Shown: one piece after another, positions 8,297 to 16,770 of the stretch | Layout of the letters: every line of letters starts with the position of its first letter | How positions within the stretch are numbered: position 1 is the stretch's first letter | Assembly (NCBI RefSeq): GCF_002024165.1 | Contig: NZ_MWQN01000001.1 | Location: 5,001,501 to 5,065,500, forward strand | From: Embleya scabrispora | GTDB taxonomy: Bacteria; Actinomycetota; Actinomycetes; Streptomycetales; Streptomycetaceae | Direction: 5' to 3' | DNA length: 64,000 nucleotides | Translations under genes and position numbers: made by a program | Notes under the pieces: generated by a model | What the model was told of the DNA's origin: nothing | Databases searched by the model: none | The model's input: only the letters and a program-made list of their open reading frames with translations

Positions 8297-10138
8297 TCAG
8301 CCGAGGTCGGCCGGCTTCGGCGTGCCGCCCGGGCCCTCGCCCCGGCGACGCCGCGGCAGCCGGGGCCGGAACCGCTCGGCGAGCGCGTACCGGCGCTCGG
8401 CCCGGCTCGGCCCGCCCCGACGGCGCAACGACGGCGGGAGCAGGCTCGCCCGCAACCGTCGACCGCGTCCGGCCCGGGCCAGCAGACCCCGGCGCACCGC
8501 CCGCACGTCCTCGCCGAGGCCCGGCTCGCGGACCGGCGGGGTGGCCGCGTACAACAGCCGCTCGGTGGCGAGCGCGATCCGGGGCAGCGCCTCGCGGGCG
8601 GCGAGCACGGCCGATCCCGCCGCGAGTCGCCCGGTGTCGTCGGCTTCCCCCGCACCGTCGGCGGCGGGGGCGTCGACCGCCAGCACGGCGAGCAGCCGTT
8701 CGGCGGCCTGGCGCGGAGTCTCCGCCTCCGGTGCCGGGTGGCCCAGGTCGCGGGCGGTGTCCAGCACCTCGGCCCAGCCGCCGAGCACCGGCCCGGCGCG
8801 GTCGTCGGCATCGACGTCGGCCGCCACGTCCCGGGTGAGCGCCGCGAACCGGCGTCGCCGGACCCGGGCGCGGACCAGCATCGGCGCCACCACGAGCAGC
8901 ACCACCAGCAACACGGCCCCGCCGATCAGCAGCACCCGGCCGGACAGCCGCGGCCCGTCCGAGGAGGCGCCGACGGCGGCCGGCGCGCTGGTCGTGGCGG
9001 TCGACGGCCCGGCGCTCGGCACCGTCTGCGGCTGCTTGGAGGGCAGGTCGCCCGCACTGCCCGGAGTGGCCGACGGTGCGACCGGTGCCACGTCCTGCTG
9101 GGCGTAGGACGGCGAGTTGCCCCGGGAGGGGGTCGGCTCGAACCGGATCCAGCCCGCGCCGGAGAAGTACAGCTCCGGCCACGCGTGCGCGTCGTGGCTG
9201 CTGACCTTGTAGCTCATGTCGGCCTGCTGCGTGCCGGGGATGAAGCCGACCGCGATCCGTGCCGGGATGCCCAGGGTGCGGGCCATCACCGCCATCGCGG
9301 AGGAGAACTGTTCGCAGTAGCCGACCTTCTGCTCCAGGAAGTTCTCCAGCGCCGAGGCGCCGTTGCCCGGCGGGACCTTGGTGTCGTAGCGGAACTGGTT
9401 GGAGCGGGCGAACCACTCCTCCAGGTTGCGGGCCCGGTCGTAGGAGGTGCCGTTGCCGCCGATCCGCAACGCCTGCTGGCGGATCCGGTTCACCATGTCG
9501 GAGGGCAGGTTCAGCGCCACGTAGGGCGCGAGCGCGGGCGGCGGCGGGCCGGCGGCCTTGAGCTGGGCGGGGGTCGGTTCGACGTCGAGGCTGGTCACCG
9601 TCCAGCCGAGGCCGCGCAGACCCTGCTTGTTGTCGGCCAGCAGCAGGCGGCCCTCGGGCTCGTAGCGCCAACTGCCCTTCACCTGGACCTGCGTCGCCGG
9701 GTAGGGCATCGGCAGCGAACCCTGGTCGTAGTCCCGGTCGGACTCGACCCGGGTGACCACCTCGGAGGTGCGCACCCCCTGGTCCAGGCCCGGCGGCTTG
9801 GGGAAGTCCTTGGGCACGTCGATCAGTTGCCGCTCCGACGGCTGCCAGGAGCGGCCGTCGAACCGGTCGAGGGAGGAGATCCGCAGATAGATCGAGCCGG
9901 GCGTGGCGGAGTTGGTGCGGTAGCGCATCAACTCCCGGTTCTCCGCCCGGTTCAGCTCGTCGGAGAGCTTGACCACGGGGTTGATCGTGGTCAGCCGATG
10001 CGACTGGGGCCCGTTGTCGTTCTTGTCCAGGAGCCGGTTCGCGCTCAGCGGGATCAGCGCGGGCACCGCCACGGCCACCGCCAGGGCGGCCACGCCGATC
10101 CGGCCGCCGCCGCGGGCGGGCGGGCGGTACTGGCGCAT
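8297..10138 (-). CDS. Transglutaminase-like protein, C-terminal part of a TgpA-type protein split by a frameshift
   Basis: 613 residues from ATG 10138. After one membrane helix (IGVAALAVAVAVPALIPL) comes a long extracytoplasmic region with a transglutaminase core: KVGYCEQFSSAMAVMARTLGIPARIAVGF (catalytic Cys), SSHDAHAWPELYF (His) and GWIRFEPTPSRG (Asp region). Then a low-complexity Ser/Thr/Pro linker, a second membrane helix (VLLIGGAVLLVVLLVVAPMLV) and a cytoplasmic DUF4129-like tail. Intact TgpA proteins have six or so N-terminal helices; here those are encoded in a different frame at 10054-10749, overlapping this one. A missing base in the C/G run at 10151-10156 would explain the split. The product may be a separate protein starting at 10138, or part of an inactivated gene. 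Confidence 0.75.
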   Translation of the reverse strand: MRQYRPPARGGGRIGVAALAVAVAVPALIPLSANRLLDKNDNGPQSHRLTTINPVVKLSDELNRAENRELMRYRTNSATPGSIYLRISSLDRFDGRSWQPSERQLIDVPKDFPKPPGLDQGVRTSEVVTRVESDRDYDQGSLPMPYPATQVQVKGSWRYEPEGRLLLADNKQGLRGLGWTVTSLDVEPTPAQLKAAGPPPPALAPYVALNLPSDMVNRIRQQALRIGGNGTSYDRARNLEEWFARSNQFRYDTKVPPGNGASALENFLEQKVGYCEQFSSAMAVMARTLGIPARIAVGFIPGTQQADMSYKVSSHDAHAWPELYFSGAGWIRFEPTPSRGNSPSYAQQDVAPVAPSATPGSAGDLPSKQPQTVPSAGPSTATTSAPAAVGASSDGPRLSGRVLLIGGAVLLVVLLVVAPMLVRARVRRRRFAALTRDVAADVDADDRAGPVLGGWAEVLDTARDLGHPAPEAETPRQAAERLLAVLAVDAPAADGAGEADDTGRLAAGSAVLAAREALPRIALATERLLYAATPPVREPGLGEDVRAVRRGLLARAGRGRRLRASLLPPSLRRRGGPSRAERRYALAERFRPRLPRRRRGEGPGGTPKPADLG

Positions 10139-10749
10139 CGGCGGATGGCCGGGGGGATCGGCGGGGCCAGGGGCCGGCCCCAGCGCAGCAGCCGCTCGCG
10201 GCCCTCCGCGAGCAGCAGCAGGACGTAGGCCAGCGCCGCGATCAGGAAGACCGCCCAGCCGAGGCCGGACTGGGACAGCGCGGCGGGCACGCTGTAGAGC
10301 GCGAGCAGAGGCAGGCCCGCCGGCGCGGCCTGGGCGTAGGTCACCGCGATCATGTCCACGATCACGGCCACGCCGCCCATCACCGTGAGCAGGATCGCGA
10401 CGATCCCGGGCGTGGCGGGCGCGGGCGTGCTGAACTCGCGGATGTCCTGCCCGCCGGCACGCATCAACTCCACGAACGCGTCGACGCTGCTCGGGGTCGG
10501 GATCGGGCCGCTGGCGTCGGGGACGCAGACCAGAAGCAGGTAGGGCACCAGGGCGGCGACCTGGGTCAATCCCACGATCGGGCGCGGCACCCGGATCCGC
10601 CGGGCTCCCTCGCCGACCAGGGCGACCAGCAGGATCGCGCCCAGTCCCTGGGCGATCCAGCCGCCCGCGTCGACCAGCGGGAGCAGTGCGGACGAGGTCA
10701 GCGCGGTCGCGAGGGCCGCGACCAGGGCCAGACGCAGTCGGCCGGTCAT
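10054..10749 (-). CDS. TgpA-type N-terminal membrane domain (DUF3488), 5' part of the split transglutaminase gene
   Basis: 231 residues from ATG 10749, overlapping the DUF58 gene stop by ATGA. About six hydrophobic helices are visible (LALVAALATALTSSALLPL, IAQGLGAILLVALVG, LTQVAALVPYLLLVC, IVAILLTVMGGVAVIVDMIAV, LPLLALYSVPAALS, WAVFLIAALAYVLLLLAEG), followed by RERLLRWGRPLAP. After about codon 200 the sequence turns into low-quality Arg/Pro/Trp-rich residues and stops at 10054, while the homologous continuation appears one frame away. A -1 shift near 10151-10156 would join the two parts into one protein of roughly 815 residues. The MoxR-DUF58-TgpA order is a well-known conserved gene set. Confidence 0.7.
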   Translation of the reverse strand: MTGRLRLALVAALATALTSSALLPLVDAGGWIAQGLGAILLVALVGEGARRIRVPRPIVGLTQVAALVPYLLLVCVPDASGPIPTPSSVDAFVELMRAGGQDIREFSTPAPATPGIVAILLTVMGGVAVIVDMIAVTYAQAAPAGLPLLALYSVPAALSQSGLGWAVFLIAALAYVLLLLAEGRERLLRWGRPLAPPIPPAIRRCASTARPPAAAAGSAWPPWRWPWRCPR

Positions 10750-12155
10750 GGCCGTTCCCCTCCGTCGACGGTGGAGCCCCCGATCGTGGGCGCCGCGCGC
10801 GGGCGCGGCGGCGGGCCCGGGGCGGCGGGCGTGGGTACGGGCGCGGGGGACGCGGGGGCGGCGGCGCGCGCGGTGCCGGCATAGGACATCGAGCCGGCGG
10901 CGGCCGGGTCGCCCACCCGGCCGGCCGAGCGCCACAGTTCGGACAGCCGGGAGCCGGCCCGGGCGGAGAGCACCCGCCAGCCGGCCTGGCGGAGCAGGCC
11001 CACCGCGCTGTCGTGCGGCAGCGCGCCGGGTACCCGGCCCCACGTGTTCACGTCCAGGACGATCGCGACTCCGCGCCCGGACCGGTGTCGGGCCCGGCCG
11101 AGCCGCTTGACGTCGTCCTCGGTCAGCGCGCCGAGCACGGCGACGGTCAGGCCGCCGCCCGCCGGGTCGCGCAGGGCGGGCTCGGCCTGGTCCAGGGCGC
11201 TCACCGGCACCGTCTCCACCACCGCGAGCGCGTCCAGCAGGAAACCCTCCAGGTCGCCGGGCGCGGCCCGGATGCCCTCCAGGTCCCCGGCGAGCGCGTC
11301 GCCCTCGGCGTCGAGCAGGCGGGTGGTGTAGCCGCGCCGGCACAGGTGTACGCCCACGGAAGCGGCGGCCGAGACCACCCATTCGAAGGACGAGGCCGGT
11401 CCGTCGCCCACGTGCGCGCCGGCACGGGTGTCGATCAGTACGGTGGCCCGGTTCTGCCAGGCCTGTTCCTCGCGGCGCACCATCAGTTCGCCGCGGCGGG
11501 CGGTGGAGCGCCAGTGCACCCGGCGCACGTCGTCGCCGTGCCGGTACTCGCGCGGGACCACGTCCTCCTCGCCGGACGCGGACACGTTGCGGGCGTGGCT
11601 GTCGCCGTAGCCGGTCCACTCGCCGCCCAGGTCCACCGCAGGCAGCGGCTGCACGGCCGGGGTGACCACGAGGGTGTCCCGGGCGGCGAAGGAACGGGTC
11701 AACTCGCACATCCCGAACGGATCGGCCATCCGCAACCGCAGCGGGCCCACCAAAAAACGCCCGCGCAGATCCGAGCGCACCCGATAGGACACGTGCCGGT
11801 TGCCGTGCGGCTCGATCCGGTCCAGCACGAAGCGGGGCCGCGAGCCGAGGACGTAGGGCACGTGGTCCTCGAGCATCAGCAGACCGGTGGGGATGCGCGA
11901 GACGTTGTCCACGCGCAGCCGCACCTGGGACTCGTGGCCGACCGCCACCCGGGGCGGCTCCAGCCCCCGGGCGCTGGTGACCAGGTGCCGGGTGCGGGCG
12001 ACGATCAGGACCGCCACCAGCGGCAGCGCGGTGAGCAGGAAGCCGACCCGCAGCAGGTCGCGTTGACCCAGGACCACCGCGCAGATGCTCGCGGCGATCC
12101 CCGCCGCGAGGAAGGAGCGCCCCCGGGTGGTCAGGCCGGACAGTGCGGTACGCAC
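10746..12155 (-). CDS. DUF58 domain protein
   Basis: A 469-residue protein from ATG 12155. Two membrane helices lie at the N-terminus (SFLAAGIAASICAVVLG, VGFLLTALPLVAVLIVA). A beta-rich segment follows, then the DUF58 core EDVVPREYRHGDDVRRVHWRSTARRGELMVR, after which a von Willebrand A-like fold begins (RATVLIDTRAG). The C-terminal 60 residues are Ala/Pro-rich and probably disordered. It lies one base after the MoxR stop and overlaps the next gene by four bases, so the three genes form one translationally coupled unit. In such units the MoxR ATPase is thought to act as a chaperone for DUF58 partners; the exact role here is unknown. Confidence 0.88.
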   Translation of the reverse strand: MRTALSGLTTRGRSFLAAGIAASICAVVLGQRDLLRVGFLLTALPLVAVLIVARTRHLVTSARGLEPPRVAVGHESQVRLRVDNVSRIPTGLLMLEDHVPYVLGSRPRFVLDRIEPHGNRHVSYRVRSDLRGRFLVGPLRLRMADPFGMCELTRSFAARDTLVVTPAVQPLPAVDLGGEWTGYGDSHARNVSASGEEDVVPREYRHGDDVRRVHWRSTARRGELMVRREEQAWQNRATVLIDTRAGAHVGDGPASSFEWVVSAAASVGVHLCRRGYTTRLLDAEGDALAGDLEGIRAAPGDLEGFLLDALAVVETVPVSALDQAEPALRDPAGGGLTVAVLGALTEDDVKRLGRARHRSGRGVAIVLDVNTWGRVPGALPHDSAVGLLRQAGWRVLSARAGSRLSELWRSAGRVGDPAAAGSMSYAGTARAAAPASPAPVPTPAAPGPPPRPRAAPTIGGSTVDGGERP

Positions 12156-12156
12156 G

Positions 12157-13344
12157 TCAGCGCGCCGCCCCGGAACCCGTGCCGCCGAGGCGGCCGTCGG
12201 ACGGTACCGGCGCGTAGCCCTCGTGCGCGGTCGGCGCCTGCGTCGGGTACGGCCGGCCGCCGTTGTGGTGCGGGACGCCGCCCGGGTAGGGCTGGTGGGC
12301 GGGCGGCACCGGCGGGGCGGGCACGATCTGCGGCGCGCCGACCGCCCGGCCCTGGCCCGCGTGCGGGGCCTGGCCGGCGGGGGCGCCGGGGACCGGGACC
12401 TGGCGCACGATGTCGGCGACGATCTGCTCCGGGGTGCGCCGGGCCATCTGCGCGTCGGCGGTGGGCAGCAGGCGGTGGGCCAGCACCGAGACGGCCAGGG
12501 TCTGCAGATCGTCCGGCAGGACGTAGTCGCGGTTGTCCAGGGCGGCCGCCGCCCGGGACGCGCGGACCAGGTGCAGGGTGGCGCGCGGCGAGGCGCCCAG
12601 GCGCAGTTCGGGCGAGCGGCGGGTGGCGTTGACCAGGTCGACCGCGTAGCGCGCGACGGCCGGGGACACGTGCACCCGGCGTACGGCGTCGGCGAGGCGG
12701 ACCAGGTCCCGTGCGTCGGCGACCGGGGTCAGGTCGGTCAGCGGGGAGCCCGCGCTGTGGCCGCCGATCATCCGCAACTCGGCGTCGATCGCCGGGTATC
12801 CCATCGAGACGCGGGCCATGAACCGGTCCCGCTGCGCCTCGGGCAGAGGATACGTTCCCTCCATCTCCACCGGGTTCTGCGTCGCGATCACCATGAACGG
12901 CGCGCTCAACTCGTAGGTGGTGCCGTCGACGGTGACCTGGCGCTCGGCCATGCACTCCAGGAGCGCGGACTGGGTCTTCGGCGAGGCCCGGTTGATCTCG
13001 TCGCCGACCACGATGTTGGCGAAGATGGCGCCCGGCTTGAACTCGAACTCGCGCTTCTCCTGGTCGAAGACGCTGACGCCGGTGATGTCCGAGGGCAGCA
13101 GGTCCGGGGTGAACTGGACCCGACGCATGTCGCAATCGACGGATCGCGCGAGGGCCTTCGCCAGCATCGTCTTGCCGACTCCCGGAACGTCCTCGACGAG
13201 GAGGTGGCCCTCGGCCAGCAGCACCGTCAAGGCGAGGCGGACGACCTCGGGCTTGCCCTCGATCACGGTCTCCATGGCCCCGCGGATCCGATCGGTGGTG
13301 ACCGTCAGATCCCCCAGACCGGCCTGATCGTTGAACGTCGACAC
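12157..13344 (-). CDS. MoxR family AAA+ ATPase
   Basis: A 395-residue protein from GTG 13344. The AAA+ core shows Walker A in VEDVPGVGKTMLAKALA, Walker B in NIVVGDEINRASPKTQSALLE, sensor 1 in FMVIATQNPVEMEGTYPLPEAQRDRFM and the C-terminal lid with PRATLHLVRASRAAAAL. These are the standard MoxR motifs. The last 80 residues are Pro/Gly/His-rich and disordered, an extension beyond the usual length of about 320. First gene of the minus-strand unit with DUF58 and TgpA. The 824 bp upstream, shared with the divergent mraZ, should contain its promoter. Confidence 0.92.
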   Translation of the reverse strand: MSTFNDQAGLGDLTVTTDRIRGAMETVIEGKPEVVRLALTVLLAEGHLLVEDVPGVGKTMLAKALARSVDCDMRRVQFTPDLLPSDITGVSVFDQEKREFEFKPGAIFANIVVGDEINRASPKTQSALLECMAERQVTVDGTTYELSAPFMVIATQNPVEMEGTYPLPEAQRDRFMARVSMGYPAIDAELRMIGGHSAGSPLTDLTPVADARDLVRLADAVRRVHVSPAVARYAVDLVNATRRSPELRLGASPRATLHLVRASRAAAALDNRDYVLPDDLQTLAVSVLAHRLLPTADAQMARRTPEQIVADIVRQVPVPGAPAGQAPHAGQGRAVGAPQIVPAPPVPPAHQPYPGGVPHHNGGRPYPTQAPTAHEGYAPVPSDGRLGGTGSGAAR

Positions 13345-14092
13345 CCGTGCCCCTCCCTGGAACCGCGTTGTGCACGCCCTGGGTCAGGGCCACAGGCCGA
13401 TTCTCCCGGTAGCGTGCGCTGCCGTCACCCCGTTGGACGGCCCGGACAACGCGCATTGCGACTCCGGACGGTAGCCGACGCGGCGTGGAGGGCGATCCGG
13501 TCGGCACGAAAGGCTTCGGCCGAGACGGGTCGATTCCCTCGATGGTGCCGCGCCGATCCGGAATTCGGGTCGGCGGGAGAGGCGACGGAGCCTATGACTG
13601 CTCGGGACGTCTTCCGGTTGCACGTCGGAGAGCGGGAAAACCTCGCGCGGCAGGCCGGTGGTGACGTCGTGGACGAAACCGCGCACTTCTCGCGGTGCGG
13701 CGGGAACGGGGAGCGGCGCACCCGGTTCATCGACCGGTGCACGTCGCCGTCGAGATCGACGAACGCCTCGACCGCACTGCTCCGCGTAGAGGCGGCTGGC
13801 TGCGACAAGACGATCGGCCATGGTCGGGACGTTGTCGATCGCGAGCCCGACGTGCCTCGTGGGGGAGCCGCACCGCCCGATATGCGGACGACCCGTGACA
13901 TTCTCGCGCTATGAGCGCTAATCCCGGAATGGGAGATTCATACCGGGAGCCCAGAGGTGAAAAGGCTGAAACCCGCGCCCGGTGCGGGGGAGTGGCGTGC
14001 GGGGGGCGCGCAATCGGGTGGTTCTTCCGATGCACCCCCTCTGACCTGGGCTTTTATTCCCCTTGGGACCAGAGTGACGCGCCCGAAAAGGG

Positions 14093-14120
14093 TTGACCGT
14101 GGGGTTTGGTGGAGTAGAGT
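14093..14120 (+). promoter_or_regulatory. mraZ promoter
   Basis: TTGACC (14093-14098), 16 bp, TAGAGT (14115-14120): a good vegetative sigma-factor promoter 48 bp before the mraZ ATG. The -10 element lies inside the MraZ box repeats, which suits autorepression. Confidence 0.7.
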
Positions 14121-14138
14121 GGCGGGAAATGGAGCCCA
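14099..14138 (+). promoter_or_regulatory. MraZ box: 10 bp direct repeats
   Basis: GTGG recurs at 14099, 14109 and 14119, with ATGG at 14129, an exact 10 bp period (GTGGGGTTTG, GTGGAGTAGA, GTGGCGGGAA, ATGGAGCCCA). Known MraZ operators are GTGG-type repeats spaced one helical turn apart just before mraZ. Binding is inferred from this pattern and position. Confidence 0.75.
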
Positions 14139-14168
14139 CAAGCTCCTGACGGCGGCCGGAGGTGCTCG

Positions 14169-14609
14169 ATGTTCCTGGGCACATACGAGCCCCGATTGGA
14201 CGACAAGGGCCGGCTGATCCTGCCGGCGCGGTTCCGGGACGAGCTGGCGGAGGGCCTTGTGATCACAAAGGGGCAGGAACGCTGCCTCTATGTGTGGCCC
14301 ATCGCGGAGTTCACCCGGATCGCCGAGCAGTTGGGCCGAGCCCCGGTGACCTCGAAGGCGGCGCGCGACTACATGCGCGTGCTCTACGCCGGGGCCTCCG
14401 ACGCGGTGCCGGACAAGCAGGGGCGGGTGCTGGTGCCGCAACCCCTGCGCGACTACGCGGGTCTGGACCGGGACAGTCGGGACTGCGTCGTCATCGGGAC
14501 CAACACCCGGGTCGAGCTGTGGGCCGCCCAGACCTGGCACGACTACCTCGCGGAGCAGGAGCGGTCCTTCGCCGTGTTGTCCGAGGAGGTGCTGCCCGGC
14601 CTGATCTGA
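14169..14609 (+). CDS. mraZ: Transcriptional regulator MraZ
   Basis: A 146-residue protein from ATG 14169 behind GGAGG. It has the two tandem AbrB-like half-domains of Mra[27 protein letters not shown] at the N-terminus and [25 protein letters not shown] from about residue 75. Each contains the DxKGRxxx[10 protein letters not shown] loop that contacts DNA in the ring-shaped oligomer. MraZ represses its own promoter and modulates the dcw operon. The repeats overlapping the promoter directly upstream are the expected target. It is the first gene of the division cluster. Confidence 0.95.
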   Translation: MFLGTYEPRLDDKGRLILPARFRDELAEGLVITKGQERCLYVWPIAEFTRIAEQLGRAPVTSKAARDYMRVLYAGASDAVPDKQGRVLVPQPLRDYAGLDRDSRDCVVIGTNTRVELWAAQTWHDYLAEQERSFAVLSEEVLPGLI

Positions 14610-14891
14610 GCCGATCCGAGCGCGGCGATGCCCGCCGCGTCTTCTCGAGCTCCCCGAGTCGCATCCTCACAACGTGGTCTTGCCCGGCGCACCTGCGGCG
14701 AGGTCTCCACCCGCTCCGAGCTTTCTGGCACTCCTTCCCCGGTGCCAGAGGTCACTTCCCCAGACGAGCGGGCGGGGACCTGGCGGCACGGTTCGCGGCA
14801 GGTTCCGCGAGAAGGTTGTACCTCGGCCTCTAGACTGCGGGTTTCCGCACGACGAAGGGCCCGGAGTGAACGCGACGATGGTGGAGGGGCC

Positions 14892-15845
14892 GTGACGGCA
14901 CCCGCCCACATTCCGGTCCTGCTGGAGCGGTGTGTCGACCTGTTGGCCCCCGCGTTGCGCGCACCCGGAGCGATCGTGGTGGACGCGACGCTCGGCATGG
15001 GCGGGCACAGCGAGGCCCTGCTCACCGCCTTCCCCGAGGTACGGCTGATCGGCCTCGACCGCGACCCCGAGGCGCTGGAGCGCTCCGCGGCCCGGCTCGC
15101 GGGTTTCGGCGAGCGGGCGACGCTGGTGCACGCGGTGTACGACGAACTGCCCGAGGTGCTGGACCGGCTCGGGATCGAGCGGATCGACGGCATCCTGTTC
15201 GACCTCGGCGTGTCCTCGCTGCAACTGGACCGGGCCGATCGCGGCTTCGCCTACGCGCAGGACGCGCCGCTCGACATGCGGATGGACCCGACCGTGGGCA
15301 TCACCGCGGCCGACATCCTGAACGGCTACACCGCCGCTGAGTTGGCCCGGATCCTGCGCGACTTCGGCGAGGAGCGGTTCGCCCGCAGGGTGGCCGACGC
15401 GATCGTGCGCGAGCGGGAGAAGGAGCCGTTCACCACGAGCGCGCGGCTGGTCGACGTGGTGCGCACCGCGATCCCGGCCGCGACGCGGCGTACCGGCGGC
15501 AATCCCGCCAAGCGCACCTTCCAGGCCCTGCGGATCGAGGTCAATGGGGAACTCGCGGTGCTGGAGCGGGCGTTGCCGGCCGCCGTGCGGGCGCTCGCGC
15601 TGCACGGGCGGATCGTGGTGATGTCCTACCACTCGCTGGAGGACCGGATGACCAAGCGGGTGTTCGCGGCCGGCGCGCAGAGCAAGGCGCCGCCGGACCT
15701 GCCGGTGGTGCCGGAGGAGTTGCAACCGCGGTTCAAGCTGCTCACACGCGGTTCGGAGAAGGCGAGCGAGCGGGAGAACGAGGAGAACCCGCGCGCGGCA
15801 TCGGTGCGGTTGCGGGCCGCGGAGCGGGTGCGGGAAGACCGGTGA
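14892..15845 (+). CDS. rsmH: 16S rRNA (cytosine1402-N4)-methyltransferase
   Basis: 317 residues from GTG 14892 behind [24 protein letters not shown] at the start, SAM motif I in [34 protein letters not shown] and the catalytic-region [15 protein letters not shown] are all diagnostic of RsmH (MraW). The C-terminal [16 protein letters not shown] is also conserved. It methylates N4 of C1402 in the ribosomal P site using SAM. The 282 bp between mraZ and rsmH contain no further gene. The C-terminal stretch is highly charged ([28 protein letters not shown]), which is normal for the family. Confidence 0.95.
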   Translation: MTAPAHIPVLLERCVDLLAPALRAPGAIVVDATLGMGGHSEALLTAFPEVRLIGLDRDPEALERSAARLAGFGERATLVHAVYDELPEVLDRLGIERIDGILFDLGVSSLQLDRADRGFAYAQDAPLDMRMDPTVGITAADILNGYTAAELARILRDFGEERFARRVADAIVREREKEPFTTSARLVDVVRTAIPAATRRTGGNPAKRTFQALRIEVNGELAVLERALPAAVRALALHGRIVVMSYHSLEDRMTKRVFAAGAQSKAPPDLPVVPEELQPRFKLLTRGSEKASERENEENPRAASVRLRAAERVREDR

Positions 15846-15870
15846 ATCGACGCGGCGGACGGGGGAGCCG

Positions 15871-16455
15871 ATGAGCGGCGCGGCGAAGACGATGACTCGG
15901 ATCCGCCTGGTCGCGCGCCGGGCGAAGGGGACGACGCGCACGCCGTTCGTGGTGCTCGTGGTCGGTCTGCTCGGCGGCGGTCTGTTGTCCCTGCTGCTGT
16001 TGAACACCGCGCTCAACCAGGGCTCCTTCGAGGTGGGCCGGTTGCAAAAGCGCCAGGACCAGCTCACCGACGACCGCGAGGCGTTGCAGCGGGAGCTGGA
16101 CGCCAAGGCCGCGCCCGGCGAACTCGCCCGGCGGGCCCAGGAGCTGGGGCTGGTTCCGGGGGGCAGTCCGGTCTTCATCGACCCCGCGACCGGACGGGTG
16201 CTCGGGGTGCCCAAGGCCGCCACGTCCAAGCCGCCGTTGGTTCCGGAGGCCCCGGCGACGCCGGCCGGTGCCACGGCTTTGCCGCCCGCCGGTGGGGGAC
16301 CGGGCGCGCCGGCGGCCCAGCCCGGGGGCGACCCGGCCGGGGTCGCGGCTCCGGCGACTCCGGCGACTCCGGCGGCGCCGGCGACCTTGGCCGCGCCCGG
16401 CGCCGAGACTCCGGCGGCACCCGCAGCGCCCGCCGCGCCGGAAGCGGCCCGTTGA
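15871..16455 (+). CDS. ftsL: Cell division protein FtsL-like, with long Ala/Pro tail
   Basis: A 194-residue bitopic protein from ATG 15871. A basic cytoplasmic N-terminus (MTRIRLVARRAKGTTRT) is followed by one membrane helix at about 25-46 (PFVVLVVGLLGGGLLSLLLL). A short coiled coil follows (VGRLQKRQDQLTDDREALQRELDAKAAP) and ends in LARRAQELGLVPGGSPVFID, as in actinobacterial FtsL. From about residue 115 the chain is almost entirely Ala, Pro and Gly, an unusual extension of about 80 residues outside the cytoplasm. FtsL bridges FtsQ and the FtsW-FtsI synthase. It sits between rsmH and ftsI, its usual place. Confidence 0.85.
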   Translation: MSGAAKTMTRIRLVARRAKGTTRTPFVVLVVGLLGGGLLSLLLLNTALNQGSFEVGRLQKRQDQLTDDREALQRELDAKAAPGELARRAQELGLVPGGSPVFIDPATGRVLGVPKAATSKPPLVPEAPATPAGATALPPAGGGPGAPAAQPGGDPAGVAAPATPATPAAPATLAAPGAETPAAPAAPAAPEAAR

Positions 16456-16770
16456 CGCCAGGCTCCGCCGATCGTGTCGCCCGCCCGGGCGCGCGGTCCA
16501 CGGGCGGATCGGGGCCGCCGGGTGCCGCATGCCGCGAGAGGGCGGCGTGGTTCGACGTGTCGGGTTCGGGTGGCGGACGGGTCGATGTGGTCGGGTGGGG
16601 GTCGAGTGGAGGCTCGCCCGGCGCCGCGCGATCGTCCGCTCGTTGTACGGGTGTGCCGCCGGACGCGGTGCGCTGTCGCATTCGGCCTGGCGTCGCGTGC
16701 GACGTGTTGTCACATTCGGCCTGCCGCCACGTTCGGCTTGCCGCCACATTCGGCTTGAAGGGACCCCGCG
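16456..16770 (+). other. ftsL-ftsI gap with 17 bp tandem repeats
   Basis: 315 bp without a supported gene, unusually wide for this cluster. It ends in three adjacent 17 bp units: CACATTCGGCCTGCCGC (16711-16727), CACGTTCGGCTTGCCGC (16728-16744), CACATTCGGCTTGAAGG (16745-16761). A related GCATTCGGCCTGGCG lies near 16678. The last unit diverges at its 3' end to give GAAGGGA, the ribosome binding site of ftsI. Confidence 0.65.

Larger units (their letters stand above)
13345..14168. other. Long divergent intergenic region between moxR and mraZ
   Basis: 824 bp with no reading frame that has both a plausible start and recognisable protein features; the open frames on both strands are arginine/proline-rich by-products of base composition. 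The last 80 bp hold the mraZ promoter and MraZ box. AGCGCTATGAGCGCT (about 13907-13921) is a short direct repeat of unknown meaning. The moxR promoter should be at the left end but is not evident to me. Confidence 0.6.

Noticed and set aside
10151-10156. Programmed -1 frameshifting as the definite explanation for the split tgpA gene
   Set aside because: The run is only moderately slippery, I see no clear stimulating structure, and a second gene (yggT) shows the same one-base loss, so an indel is more likely.
13384-14184. Several open frames on both strands between moxR and mraZ
   Set aside because: No ribosome sites, no family features, Arg/Pro-rich composition, and overlap with the mraZ promoter.
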